Assembly (NCBI RefSeq): GCF_002865645.1
Contig: NW_020194512.1
Coordinates: 4,071,183-4,135,182 of the forward strand
Reading direction: 5' to 3'
Length of the DNA stretch: 64,000 nucleotides
Source: Hyaloscypha bicolor E
Lineage: Eukaryota; Ascomycota; Leotiomycetes; Helotiales; Hyaloscyphaceae
The stretch's first letter is position 1. Each line of letters starts with the position of its first letter. The notes beneath the pieces were generated by a model. That model searched no databases. It was given only the letters and a program-made list of their open reading frames with translations, and had not been told where the DNA came from. The position numbers and the translations under genes are program-made. Below are positions 11,225 through 23,272 of this stretch, piece after piece.

Positions 11225-12917
11225 ATGGCTGCACCGAGACAAACAATTTGGTGGCGACCCTCGGAAGAAATTAGGACCCTCGAATTCGATGCTCATACCA
11301 AATGCAGTTTCGTGGAACTTCTGCTTGGTCCTGGGCTGCCACGTGTGGTTAAGGCTGAAGGATCTCTAGATGATGATTCTCTGGGACAATGGTTTGAAAA
11401 GGTGTTGCAAGCACTTTAAAACTCCTGGGGCCTATGAGGTACTCGGTCACTTATTCTTTATTTAGGACCAGCCGGTGCATGCGGCAGGGATGGGAGAAGG
11501 AAAGCATTTCGAGATAGCTGGCAGCAGATTGCGAATACTGTAAGTTAATCTGAACCCTTTGGCCTACTTAGAACTCTCAATACAAGAAAATAAGGTCCGC
11601 AACGTGCGGGATCAACAGCAAGACACACAAGCCCGAGGTATCACTCAGCAAGAAGGCTTTTGCAGTCATTCAAGATCGCCTCAGATTGCCCGACTATTTC
11701 TTAACAAACATCCCTCGGGATCATCTTGCTTTCGCTACTCCTTTCTCGAGTAATACGGGTAAAGTACAGCTCCATGGTAATAATACTGTTCCACCTTGGT
11801 TGACGGCTTCCCCTAACATCCCATAGGTTTAATTTTCAAGCTCGCCTTCTATCGCCCAAAATTCTACCAAGTGTCAATCTCATACTATCCAGAATTGAAT
11901 CTCACGTACGGTCTCGTTCTAGCTCGAAATCCGTGCGATGTTACGGTGCCACTGCTGAGTCTCCTCGAAACTTATGAAAGCAAGCCAGATCTCGCTGTTC
12001 ATCCGCTCCTTCTCCCCATAGCCGCAATTGGTCGTGAAATTGATCGAACCCGTCGCCGTATTCACCGGTGGGATAAAGACGTCGATGAGTTAGAAGAAGT
12101 GATGGGCCAGCATGAGTACGAAGGAAGACCACTAGGAAACCCTTTGGAGATGGACTTCACAAGTAAAACAAGGAAGTTGAACTATCTTAGCAAAAGAGTA
12201 GGTGTGGATATACTCCACCTGGGATACGTAAAGTTTTCACTAGAAAACGTCGAATCGTGGAGCAAGAGCTCGATATGTGGAGGGAAAGAATCCGACGGGG
12301 TTAGCGAGCCAATTTGCCACGCGATGAAAGAAAGGACAACAATGATGAAAGAGGATTGCCGTTCACTCCTCCTATTCGCCGAATATGAAGAGAAGCGGAT
12401 GAAGATTTTGATCCAAGCTGTCTGTTTTCCCATCTCCTCAAAAGAAATCTCTATCTAACGTTAGGCTAATGGAATTCAACAGGTCTACCAGTTCATGGCC
12501 CAGAAAGATGCAAGAGTAAACATCGAGCTAGCTTTAAACTCTGCAGCGATTGCAAAAGCAAGCAAGGAGGATAGTGCGATCATGCGACAGATTGCCATTG
12601 AAACCAAGAGAGATAGTTCTGCTATGAAAACCATTGCTCTGCTGGGCATGCTCTTTTTGCCAGGTACTTTTGTTGCTGTATGTAAATATTTCGGTTCAAG
12701 TATTCTGAATGACGTATTATAAGCAATATTTGCGATGCCTGTCCTCGACTGGGAAGCAGAGGGCAGGCCCGTTGTCAAGAAAGGATTCAAGTATTATTGC
12801 GCTGTCACTGCGCCGTTGACGCTCTTGGTGCTAGCCTCTTGGGGCGTAGCAATGCTATTCCCGTGGAAAAAATGGATATCGAGGTTGAATGAAAGTCTCC
12901 CGATGAGAGGACCGTAA
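11225..12917 (+). CDS. CorA-like Mg2+-transporter-type membrane protein, six exons
   Basis: CDS join(11225..11401,11466..11539,11595..11758,11827..12419,12483..12681,12724..12917), 466 aa, with introns of 64, 55, 68, 63 and 42 bp, all GT..AG and frame-consistent. The N-terminal 170 residues are soluble (DYFLTNIPRDHLAFATPFSS, then IFKLAFYRPKFYQVSISYYP). A long charged helical region follows (GREIDRTRRRIHRWDKDVDE, KTRKLNYLSKRV). The end has QFMAQKDARVNIELALNSA, MKTIALLGMLFLPGTFVAV, SIFAMPVLDW, and a last membrane span YCAVTAPLTLLVLASWGVAML. This helical stalk plus two C-terminal spans is the layout of fungal CorA-like/ZntB-like proteins. The CorA GMN loop is not evident, so ion transport is doubtful. 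The 42-bp last intron is the weakest part of the model; the first exons lack homology support. Confidence 0.72.
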
Positions 12918-13497
12918 GGATGTGGCATAGAGCTGACAGGCCTGAATCTTACTAAGGTGATACTACTCTGAATTTCAACGCTTTGATTAAGACGAGAGAC
13001 GGCGCTAATCACCAATCACAGATACTAATAAACCATTTCCGACTCTCAAACACTTGTTCAAATAATTCGGCCACTTGGGAGACACTACATCTGGCAATCC
13101 GGCACTATCAGAGTCATACTGCTAATATGAATAATCAAGTGGTGAAATTGCACATCCACACGGCATGCTGGGAACACTTCCCCGGTATTGGGTTTAAACA
13201 AAATGGTCACGATGCCAGAGTTCAATGAAATTTGTTCCGAAGCTGGAAATGCTTCCCCAATGCTAGATATATCGACTAAAGTGTTACGGTGCCAAACAGT
13301 AAATGTAGGATTTGCCCATATCTTCACCACCCTCCAACTGCCCCAACTTCTTCCCAAATATCATCACCATGGCCATCTCAGAATGAATATCGCATTCTGA
13401 AATTGAACTTGCTACACTCTCACATCCCACTTATGATCATCATTCCACAGATATCGTACCTCAAGGGCCAAGGCGAACAAAACCCTCAAGCCATTGG
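12918..13497. other. intergenic, possibly decayed
   Basis: No supported gene before the MFS relic. Short open frames on both strands have no recognisable content. Confidence 0.35.
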
Positions 13498-16400
13498 CAA
13501 TAGCTGGCTTTCAAGAGCAACCACAACTAGGAGCAAGCTTCAGTTAACTGCTACTCTATCAGTGTGTCAAAAAAATAATTAAGGTAATTAATTATATTTA
13601 ATTAAATTAATTTTCTAATTAATTATAATTTGATTATTGAGTTTCAAAAAAAATTAATTATTAGACTAATTATAATTAAATATAATTAATTATTTCTAAT
13701 TATCACGTGAAAGTCACATGAAAGTCAAGTAAATAATAAAATCTCTTTATTTTCTCTAAATAACTATAAGGCCATCGGATAAAATATTAACTAGACTAAT
13801 AAAATATATATAATACTATAAAACTAAGCTTTTTCGGGAAGGAAAAACTGATTCTCCGGCTCGAAATCCTTTTTCTCCTTTAATTCCTGTTCTTTTTCCG
13901 CCTTTTTTATCTCTTCTTCCTCGTTTATAAATATCCCCCAGCTCTTAAGACATATAATCTTCTCGAAAGTGATCTTATTAAGTCGATTACGTAGTTTAGT
14001 ATTAATAAGAGCCCCTTGTGAGAAGAAACGCTCGCTAGCGGCGGACGAAGCGGGTATTCCTAAGTACTTCCTTGCTATAAGGGATAATACAGGAAACCTA
14101 ATTTGATTAGCTTTCCAGTAATCAAGTGGCCGAATCTAGAGCTAAATTAGTATATATAGATAAAAAAATTATAATAAAGGGATTAGTAGTTCTTAAGGGA
14201 ATTTGAAATAAAGTAAGTAAATATTACTTACTTTTTTATCTACTCTCTTCTCCTCTAAATAAGTCATTAATTCGTCTTCTATTTTATCCTCTTAATTATT
14301 TATATAAATATCAAGTTCACCTTCATCTAAATCGTCTATAGATATATCGGAATTAGTGTCTTGAGAATTAGCTATTAAATAGTCTCGTTTATACCTATAA
14401 GAGAATTAGTAATTAAATAATTTAAAATTTAAGTAGGAATATATACTTATATATTATAGTCTGTTTTAAGCCTATTATATATATCAGATATCATACCAGA
14501 ATCTAGGCCAATTCCAGCTAGTTCTATTCTTTTAATTCGAGGATTAAGAATAAGAGCTAAATATAAAGCTTTACTCTTATTATCTAAAATACCGATTTTA
14601 GGATAATATTTGCAAAGCTTAGCTATACCCTTATTAATAGCGTTTTCGAAAGTTTTATCCTATTTATAATTAGTATACTATTAATATAATATAGTTCAGA
14701 AAAGACTTACTTTGAATTCGGTTTTAAAACTCTCGAGTTTATTATATATTTTATATACTTCAGGTATAATATAATATATAGTAGGATAGTTCTCGGCTTA
14801 TAACTTAGTAATAGCCTTAACAAATATTGAAATTATATTTAAAATATTATTTAAATAAGTAATTTAAATATTAGTTAATACTAAACTTTTATTTTTAAAA
14901 GCCTTCGATTTCGAGCTATTAATAACTGCTTTAATAGCTTCATATATATAAAGAAAGTCTTTTAATATATAATAAGCCAACAACCACCGTGTTTTTTGAT
15001 CTATAAGTAATTAGTATTAATTAATAATTAAAGGATTAATTAATTACTTACCAAGTTAAGGGAATCGAGCATTTTCTATATTAAAAGCTTTAATCTGAGC
15101 TTCTAATAGCCGTCGGTTTTCCTGATTATATTTAAGACCTATAATAGTCTTTCTAACCTTTCTCCAAATTAATAAATCTATAATTTATTAGTAAATCTCT
15201 TATAAATAATATGAGAAACTTACTTATTACTTGTTCTACTCCTTTTCTCTCTTCTCCTTCTTCAAGTTCATCTTTTTCTAGCTTATATAAATCCATAGAA
15301 TAAGAGATATTATAATTATTCTTAATAAGAGCTTTTAAGATATCTTAAATTACTAGGTTTAATATATAAGCTATATAAGGAATATCTCCTTGAAATTTAA
15401 TACCTTCCTTATTATAATACTTTATAAAAGCTTATAATAAGGTATTATTTGAGCTAATATTATCTCGAGTAATACTAAATAAAATATATTAGTAATTATT
15501 TTAAAAAACAAGAGTTATATTACTTACCTAGTAATATTATACTCAATACCATATGCTTTTAAAGCTTCTAGTAAAACCGAATTTATATATTTACCGCTAT
15601 AAATATCCTTTAAATCTTTTATAGCTACTAAATAAGATTTTAATTTAAAATCTTCATTTATAAAATATCTAGAAATTAAATTAGTAAATATTATATTAAT
15701 AAGTTAATAAGAATAACTTATATAGTAATTCCTAAATAAGCCTTTTGATTTATAGCTATCCAGGCGTCTAAAGTAATTAAGAAAGCACTGTTTAATAAGA
15801 TGTTTTCTAATAATTCTTCTTTAATAAGGTTACTATTTTTATTAAACCTTAAAGTAAGTTCATCTATAAGAACTTGAGAATATAAAGGTAATACTTTACT
15901 ATAAAGAAGTTAGTTTAATAATATATAAGATGATTTTTTAATAACTTACTAGTTCAGGTAATTAAGAAGCTTTCGAAAGCTTGGAGTAGTAACTATACGA
16001 AAAGAAATATTATTATTAACTATAAAGTCTAATAATAACCTCTTAAAGTGAGTTATAGTAAAGGATTCTAAGTCCGTATTACTAGAACCTTTATTAAAGG
16101 AACTTATAATAGACATTTGACTTAATTCGGCTATATTTTCTATAATAGTATCTAAAATAAAAAGTTAGTTTATTATTTCTTTAAGTTTTAATTATAATTT
16201 AAACTTACTTATAGGAGCTTTAGCCTTTAAAGCTTTATTAATATTAACCGATTTATGTACGTTAAGATAATGAGTTTTATAATTACTTATAGCGGCATTA
16301 ACTCTTTACTTTTGAAATACTTTACTAATATTATATTAGCTTTAATTCCTTTAATTCTAATAGATATAACTTACTTGCAGTTCTTAAATAAGCACTTAAT

Positions 16401-18570
16401 AGTAACTGTTCGATAGTTAATTGGATCCTCCGGGTTCTCTTTAGGAGGGTCAAGAGTTTTCGAATAATATCCGAGGGAAAATATAGGAGGTTATTGTTTA
16501 AGTGGTTCTAGTTCAAAATCCTCTCTGTTTTAAAGGATATTAAGCTTAATAGACGATATTTCCAGATAGGTATAGTAGTTTTGAGTAACTTTATAGTAGA
16601 AATCTTTTTAATAGGATAAGTAGTTAATGCAATATATAGTTTTGAAGTAAAGGAATCGCTAGAAAATCGAGGAGAATTAGTTATTTATATATAAAATGTC
16701 TAAAAATCTAGAAGATTCTTTAATAAGCGTCTAATTAGAAATACTCGCCTGATTTCAAACCACTGATTTCTAAGATCCCTTATTTATAATTACTTTATTT
16801 GTAATTATATTATTTATAAGGTAGCGAAGAATCACTGAAAAGTCGAGGTGGTTCTAGTGCCTTCCGGCTCGCTTACCAAGCGGGTGTAGCCGCTGCTAAG
16901 CCTATTACGGTAAGGTGGCATCCAAATTAGGCTAGAGCAAACCTTATTTTCACGCCATAACGCTTTTGCCATTTCCGCAGTCACGTGTAATACCACGTGA
17001 CTAAATAATTAATTATATTTAATTAAATTAAGTAAATAATTAATTATAATTTAATTACTACGATTCTGACTTAATTTAATTTGATTACCGGCCAATAATT
17101 ATAATTAATTAAATTATTTGACACACTGTACTCTATTCGCGCTCTTTGTAAGTAGACATCTTTTACCTCGAATTAACTTATATACAGTAGTGTCTTTACT
17201 GAATTATAATCCCACCGGGAACTCTCCTTCTTCCTCGCCGCGCTCGACTTTTCAATATCTACAACTGCAACCCCTACAACCGTCAACATACTGTACCCAG
17301 CGACACTTTACACATGGGTTGGATCCACGTGGCTATTATCTAGTGTTGCAGCCACTGCAGTATGGGCAAAACTCTCTAATATCTGGGTCGAATGATCAGC
17401 TTGTTGGCGCTGTCGTGACTTTTGTTGCTTGTTCAACAATATGTGCTCAGAGCATGGGGGCGCTGATTACAGGTCGCTCCACACAAGGCTTGGCTGCAGG
17501 TTGAATGATCATTCTTACCAATACCTGTATCAGCAATTTATTCTGTATGAGGCGAGACTTGTGACGATGTGGGTTTTTTGGTGTGTTAGTAAACGCATCC
17601 TAGAAATCGAGTCTTCTATCCCGGACTTGTGGGTGTGGTATGGAGTCTTGCAGGTGGTATCGGACCTCTTCTTGGAGGAACCTTGACACAATATGTCTCC
17701 TGGAGATGGAGCTGGTGAATTAACGTCCTCATCTCTGGGCTTTCATTTCTGACACTTTGTCTTTTGCCCGTATTTACAGTGCACAATCCTGGGACGAACC
17801 TCCTGCGAGGCGCACAAACCGTTGGCTGGCTCGGGAGTCCATTGTCCTAGGTATGGACCTGGTGTTGCTTCTCTTTTAGTTTGTTTCATGCATTGAATGG
17901 TAAATTGTAATCTGCTCTCTATTAGGACGAAATCTTATATTGAGCTGGCAAATGCGTCAGCCTGGTACTCTCTGCCATTGTTCTTCCAGTCAGTGAAAGG
18001 TTCTGCACCTCTTCATTCTGGACTTCGGCTCTTCCCAATCACTGTCCTATAATCGATTGTCGGTATTGCTTCTGGGGTCTTCATCCACCAACTGGGCGAT
18101 ATCTCGAGCTTATTTGGATCGGAATGACACTCACCTCTCTTGGAATTGGACTTTTCATTAAACTCGATGCCAATTCTTCTCTTGTCGAGATCGTTCTTAT
18201 GGAGAGTGTTGCGGTGCTAGGGGTTGGATTAAGTTTTCAGCCTCTTATACTTTGACAATTGCATAAACAAGGGTGTTTGGCATGTAATTAGGCTTCAAAA
18301 TATGAAGGTAAATTTAATATAGATTGTGATGTTTAAAGTACAAGAAGTGCGGTTCAGCGGAGGGTTTATATGCCTCTGCAGCTACGCTAACCTAAAGGGG
18401 AGAATTACGTGTATGGTTACCTGACATACTACTTGCTCTCTAGTCGTCAATAGAGCATGGCGACATGGCCGCCACTACAGCGTTGATGGAATTCGTTCGG
18501 AGTCTCTCCACAACAATCTCTGCAGTAATCGGCGGAGCTATTTTCCAAAGCGCGATCCAACCTTAGTATA
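13498..18570 (+). pseudogene. MFS drug-exporter pseudogene, split by a hAT transposon
   Basis: The 5' piece ends at 13559 and the 3' piece resumes at 17137. Read across the empty site, with one copy of tactctat, it gives LTATLFALF. Downstream frames give FLAALDFSISTTATP then TTVNILYPATLYTWVGS (about 17234-17325), WLLSSVAATAVWA, CAQSMGALITGRSTQGLAA (17445-17502), GGIGPLLGGTLTQYVSWRW (about 17655-17712), LPLFFQSVKGSAPLHSGLR (about 17972-18028) and DMAATTALMEFVRSLS with AVIGGAIFQS (about 18460-18555). These are the TM1, motif A, TM5 (GPLLGG) and later blocks of DHA-type MFS exporters. Multiple stops and frameshifts exist outside the transposon, so the gene is dead for more than one reason. Confidence 0.8.
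13560..17128 (-). mobile_element. hAT-superfamily transposon, 3569 bp, RIP-like decay
   Basis: The ends are CAGTGTGTCAAA (13560) and TTTGACACACTG (to 17128, with one extra A/T difference inside). The element is flanked by perfect 8-bp target duplications tactctat (13552-13559, 17129-17136). The minus strand carries a broken transposase. At about 13930-14095 it reads YLGIPASSAASERFFSQG, then ALINTKLRNRLNKITFEKI and ICLKSWGIF, the hAT C-terminal dimerisation domain. Upstream (to about 16500) the frame is riddled with TAA/TAG and the DNA is very A+T-rich, as expected from RIP. CACGTG motifs lie just inside both ends (near 13703 and 16982). The element must have moved with an active transposase once; this copy cannot make one. 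Confidence 0.88.
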
Positions 18571-19069
18571 AGCAAATGGTCTCCGTGGCCCTACCTCCCG
18601 AGTGGCTCTCGTTTACCCGAAGGTAATGGTGAAGGCTGTTTTGATTGCAACTGGTATGAGCCGAAGCGGAAGCTCGGACGCCAATTCTTTCTTTGAATGA
18701 ATTGGATTGGATTGGGAAAAGGGAGAATCTTTTATGCTTCCATTTTTGTTCTTGGACTTGTGTTAAGCACATTTATTTCACGCCAAAATTGATCAACTGG
18801 TCATATTGAGACAAGAACGGGAGTTGAGGAGGAGGCAGCGGTTGGGATCAGTTAAGTGGATGTGAACTCACAAGGAGCTTGAATCTAAGGTCGAGATTCA
18901 AATACCACGTCCTACAAGTACAGTACAAAGGAACAAAGATTAGAGTGCAATAACCAAAAACGTTACCCTAAACTGTGGCTCCACAGGAATTTGGCAATTT
19001 CCAGGTCAAGTCAAAGTAAAAACGCTGTTATAAGGTGCAGCTTTTGTAGTTTGTCAAACCGTAACTTCG
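18571..19069. other. intergenic, no gene seen
   Basis: Lies between the MFS relic and the Lon relic. No supported frame. Confidence 0.4.
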
Positions 19070-19475
19070 TTGCCCCAATGGGAGGTCCCAAATGGCGGAC
19101 CTTCAACCGGCACCACCGTGGCGACCTTGCTGCTTTCACTGGCTTTGGACAAGCCACTGGAGCCTACCAGCACCATGACTAGTGAGTTAACGGTGACTGG
19201 TAAGGTTCTGAGAATTGGTGGTCTTCGTGAGAACACTGTTACCGCCCGGCTCGCGGGATCAAAGACGATCGATCATCTTCCTAGACGATAACATGTCGGA
19301 TTGGCTACACGATGCTCACAAATCCGGAAACTGCTGCGGTAATACCAGTTCTCTTGTCTGGTGTACCGAGATATTTCAGACCATTCTTGCAACCCCCCAA
19401 GAAGCCTCTGCTAAAGATGCAATGGCTCATGCAATGCAGCGCCCCCTCGGATCCTCTTTCTTCGCCTCCTCTTGA
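19070..19475 (+). pseudogene. Lon protease C-terminal relic
   Basis: The frame from about 19070 reads GGPSTGTTVATLLLSLALDKP, then MTSELTVTGKVLRIGGLREN and ARLAGSKTI. After one frameshift near 19265 it continues as IIFLDDNMSDW and VWCTEIFQTIL. This is the proteolytic domain of an ATP-dependent Lon protease (peroxisomal or mitochondrial type). The GPS(A/T)G block with the catalytic Ser is kept, but the position usually Lys in GG(L/I)KEK is Asn here. No ATPase domain is found upstream, so it is a fragment, probably left from a partial duplication. Confidence 0.68.
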
Positions 19476-19734
19476 CCCCATATGCCCTGCTCCTCTACAC
19501 CCCACCTGCACCGTACCTGCACCCATGGCATCTCCTTACCAGATACAGAACTCGGTGCTCACAAAGTGGTGAAAATCTAACAAAAGCGTGCGAACCATAC
19601 CTTATTCCCTTTCAGTCAGCAATAACAGAGTTGGTCTGATTAGGCAAGGCGGGGTAGGGATATGGGGCTTATCCGGTTGCAGGGGATCTTATCAGAGTGT
19701 ACGGAGGTATGGCAGCTTGGCAGCTTGGCAAGAA

Positions 19735-19880
19735 GTCAATCTGCTTACTAAGCAAAGCCCTCTGGGTGGTTACCAGGTGGGGAAGGGATTGATCTGCTTA
19801 CTAAGCCCCTCTGGGTGGTTACTAGATGGGGCAAGGCGTCAATCTGCTTACTAAGTAGAGCCCTCCGAGTGGTTAGAAAG
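19735..19880. repeat. tandem repeat, about 50-bp unit, three copies
   Basis: The unit contains TCAATCTGCTTACTAAG, a CCCTCTGGGTGGTTACC-like block and GTGGGGAAGG. It starts near 19735, 19788 and 19837. A degraded fourth copy lies near 20125-20205 (GATGGGGCAAGGCGTCAATC). No coding sense. Confidence 0.6.
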
Positions 19881-20302
19881 GTCACCAGCCAAAACGCCCA
19901 CACCACTCAACTGCTCAAACCTGAATTTGGCCATGACAGCACTACAATTTCGAAAAACTAACGTTAGAATCAGACTTTTTGGGGCATTTTACATATTCAG
20001 AGAAGTTCTGAGAATGTTCTAAGCACTTTGAAAAAAACATAAATCTTTGGTGTTCCAACAGGGGTATAAGTTGGCGGTTGAGTGTTTGGGCGGTGGCTGG
20101 TGAACCCTTCAACCAGATGGGGCAAGTACTTACTAGATGGGGCAAGGCGTCAATCTGATTGCTCGGTAACCACCAGAGCCCCCTGGTGGTTACCGCATCG
20201 GGCAAGGAGGTGTCTTTGTCAGCATGAATGAGTGCGGAAGATAAAGGGGGCCTCAGTCCTGGAAGGCGGTAAGAACCACATGAGTGAGCCAAATGCCGGG
20301 AG

Positions 20303-20672
20303 AGAGAGCTGGAAGCCAATAATTTTTGGACACGCTGATGCAAGTCGCCTTGGATGCGGCGGGTTGAGATGCATAAGCCAAGGACGCCCTGGACAACGGA
20401 TGCCCCAGGCTGCAGGCAGCATTTGGATTTCGAACTGCCTGATGCAGTAATTTTCATTTGTTGATCGGGGGATTCTTACAGGCTGGGGGAGAGCGGGAAG
20501 CCAATAAATCTCCGGGCATGCTGATGCAAGTCGCCTTGGGATACAGCGGGTTGAGATGCATAGGCCAAGGAGGCCCCGGACAACGGATGCCCCAGGCTGC
20601 AGGCAGCGTTTGAATTTCGAACTGCCTGATGCAGTAATTTGGATTTGTTGATCGGGGGTTCTTACAGGCTGG
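20303..20672. repeat. 185-bp direct duplication in tandem
   Basis: Copy 1 (about 20303-20487) and copy 2 (about 20488-20672) share long identical blocks, for example ATGCCCCAGGCTGCAGGCAG and CGAACTGCCTGATGCAGTAA. Each ends in a TTGATCGGGGG..TTCTTACAGGCTGG block. Identity is above 90 percent by eye. The high similarity suggests recent duplication, and the absence of C-to-T decay suggests that it is below the RIP length threshold or recent. Confidence 0.75.
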
Positions 20673-21407
20673 ACAACAACGGAAAGTCCCGTTGTGTGAA
20701 TATATGCGGGGGGCGGCCAGGGTTTGAAGAACACGATACGAATCACATCTGTGGTCATGCAGGCGGCTGCTTCCTTCAGAGCGGTGTGCACCACTGAGAG
20801 ACACCCCCGACAACCAGATCTGGCTCGGGGGTCGGAAAGGCTAGAAATATGTCATAATACGCTGCTTCCCCAACATGAACGCCACGCGATGCACAAAAAA
20901 GAAAGCGTTCGTTTTCGCAGAGAGAAGAATTCAAGAAACCGCCCAGAATGCCCAATTGACTAACGGGCTGGAAGAAGAAGATCCTAACCCTGCAGAAAAT
21001 CCCTTGCATCATGAACCAAAATAATAAGCAACCTCAAATGCAGCCAATCAAAATGCCTCTGGTGGTGTGGGTGTGGGTGTGCATGCCCTTGCGCGCAAGC
21101 CGAGCGAGATACGGTTTTTGGGGCTTTTGATGTACGCAACCTGCAAAGAGTGAACACTTTATGTAGTTTTTTTTTTGGCAAAGCCGGACCTGTTCTCGCA
21201 GGTGGTAGAGCCTGATGGCTAGATTAAAACGTGCCCCCTCCTGAAATTCGAAACTGTTCAACGAGGTCTGCCTTCCTCGCTTTGAAGCGATTTCAAAAAT
21301 CATATTCTTTCTCAAAGTGCAGCTCCTATCTACAGCATCAAGCGCATCCCTATAACGTTGGCCTTGCCCGCTACCATCTCGACCTCACATTATTCGCCCC
21401 ACTCGCC
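20673..21407. other. intergenic, upstream of small gene 1
   Basis: No supported gene. Holds a short GT-rich stretch (21062-21082) and a T10 run near 21168. Confidence 0.4.
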
Positions 21408-21746
21408 ATGCCTCCACACACAGACACTTCGTCAAGGCAGGTCAATGGCTCCAAGTATGTGCTACCTCCATTCAATCTTGCCTTGTCTCTAGTGATACTA
21501 TCACAATACTGAAGACTAACGACTTCTTCACACAGGTCGAGACCTCAAATCATAGATGCTGGTGACAAAGTCAATAACAAAAGAGACCCACATGCCTCAC
21601 AACGAATCCAGGACTTCATGGCAGACCCTGGGCCGATACCTTTTCGCTGCGAAACAGTACTGGAGGCACAAAAGTACATGGCAGATAAGATCAAGGAGTT
21701 TGAACAGCAATTTGATGAAGGGGAGAAAACATACCGGAGACAATGA
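21408..21746 (+). CDS. small protein, member 1 of a three-gene family
   Basis: CDS join(21408..21454,21536..21746), 85 aa. The 81-bp intron has a GTATGT donor, a GACTAAC branch point and a CACAG acceptor, all canonical, and it splits a Lys codon. The protein starts MPPHTDTSSRQVNGSK and has a central ASQRIQDFMAD followed by a charged helix KYMADKIKEFEQQFDEGE. There is no signal peptide or membrane span, and the composition is hydrophilic. Start (MPP.T), intron position just after NGS and the S(Q/K)R..F(M/L)xD core match the gene at 22940, and the core and helix match the gene at 24478. No named family was recognised and the function is unknown. Confidence 0.62.
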
Positions 21747-22939
21747 AGATTCAGAGTTAAGAGCAAATACTGATGTAGGGCCACAAGAAGTCACTCGCTC
21801 AAGAAAATGGACCCAAATGCTAAAGTATAGGCGCACTGAGACGTATATCAAAGGTAGTGAGTGGCTTTGAACTCGGGCGGGAATTATCGAATCGACATGA
21901 AAGCAGAGAAATGTCGAAAAGATGATCTACAATGTGACGTAAAACGTAAATGACATAATTATAAGTGCAGTGCGAATTTCGTCACCCGTGAAAGTTTGGG
22001 CAAGCGTTGAAAGCCAGACTATGAGACGAATGTAGTTTTGGGAGCATAGAAGACAACAATCTGAGCCATGTGAAGTTTTATTCAGCAACAACCGTTTCAG
22101 ATGGCTATAGTTCAAATGTGTCAACGCTTTTGGTGTGAACAATGTCACTGGGCTTACAGAAAACATGCATCACGGGATATTTGGTACCGAAACACACATG
22201 ATCGACGTTTTGTGTGGCCCGAGTCTGGGCATGTCAGTTACTGGTTCAAATAGCTTTCCCGAGCCCATCCCCAAGCTACTCGACGGGATTTCAACAACTA
22301 CAAACAATTGACACGCGATTTGGAAAAACACCAGCGCGACCACGGAGGCACACTTGGGCTTGTCCTTTAACCCGTGCTATCTCGCGTTGTCGCGAGTGAA
22401 ATATCTGCCTGGGAACCGAAATTAGAGAATTGGGGAACACTAAAACGAGAGCAGGACAATAATGGGGAATCGAAGGAGATGGGGGAGGGGAGGCGGGAAG
22501 GAATCGAGGTCTGAGGGAAGGTAGCCAATGAGAGCTGACAACAGCCGAAGGGACGGCACCAGCCAGCTATTCAACCCTTGTTGATTTTGCTGCCGCATCA
22601 TGGCTTGGGCAGCAGTGAGGCCAGCCAAGGTTAAGCGATCATTTTCAATTGGCTTCAGGATCTGACGGATGCCGTTTTCAGCCAATGTGATCAAGGGGTT
22701 AATCTTGGGGATACAACTTTCCCACAAATGTAACATATGTGACTGGAAAGAATTCGGCACCAAAGAGGAAACAATTCTGACGAAAGCTGGCGGGAGAAGA
22801 ATTCAGAGAGCCATAAGTATGGCTTTTGCCCCAACATGAGCTCGTTCCAACACCTCTTGAGAGACCAGGAGTCAAGGTCCAAACACGTGACACCGCAGAC
22901 CTTTCTTCAGACTCCCCCTTCACCACTTTGTAGCCCACT
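21747..22939. other. intergenic, no gene seen
   Basis: Spacer between small genes 1 and 2. No supported frame or transposon ends. Confidence 0.4.
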
Positions 22940-23272
22940 ATGCCGCCAAGCACTTGTCACTCTAACATCGCGGTGAATGGTTCAGCTACTGGGTACGTCG
23001 ACATACCCCCGAATTGCTGAAATGATGTGCTGATGTTGACTTCATCTGCACCTAGATCTGAGCACAACCCAACCCCGTCCGCGCCCGACGCAAGAGTGGC
23101 GCCAGACAAGGCACTAGCCTCCCAACGACTCCATACTTTCCTCGAAGACAAAGATATTTGTCCAGCACATACATACGGTAGCACTTCAACGGCGGAGGCC
23201 CAAGCTCGCACTGGGGAGAAGTTGAAATTACTTGAGGAGGTTTTCAACAAGGCCAGTGAGGGGAAACAATGA
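22940..23272 (+). CDS. small protein, member 2 of a three-gene family
   Basis: CDS join(22940..22992,23056..23272), 89 aa, with a 63-bp intron (GTACGT donor, CCTAG acceptor). Begins MPPSTCHSNIAVNGSATG, and the intron falls right after the NGSATG segment, as in member 1. The core is ASQRLHTFLEDKDICP, followed by EAQARTGEKLKLLEEVFNK and an EGKQ end. Alignment by eye to member 1: MPP.T, VNGS, ASQR, F.xD, EAQ, then a K..-EE.F helix. Soluble and charged, no signal peptide. Function unknown. Confidence 0.62.
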
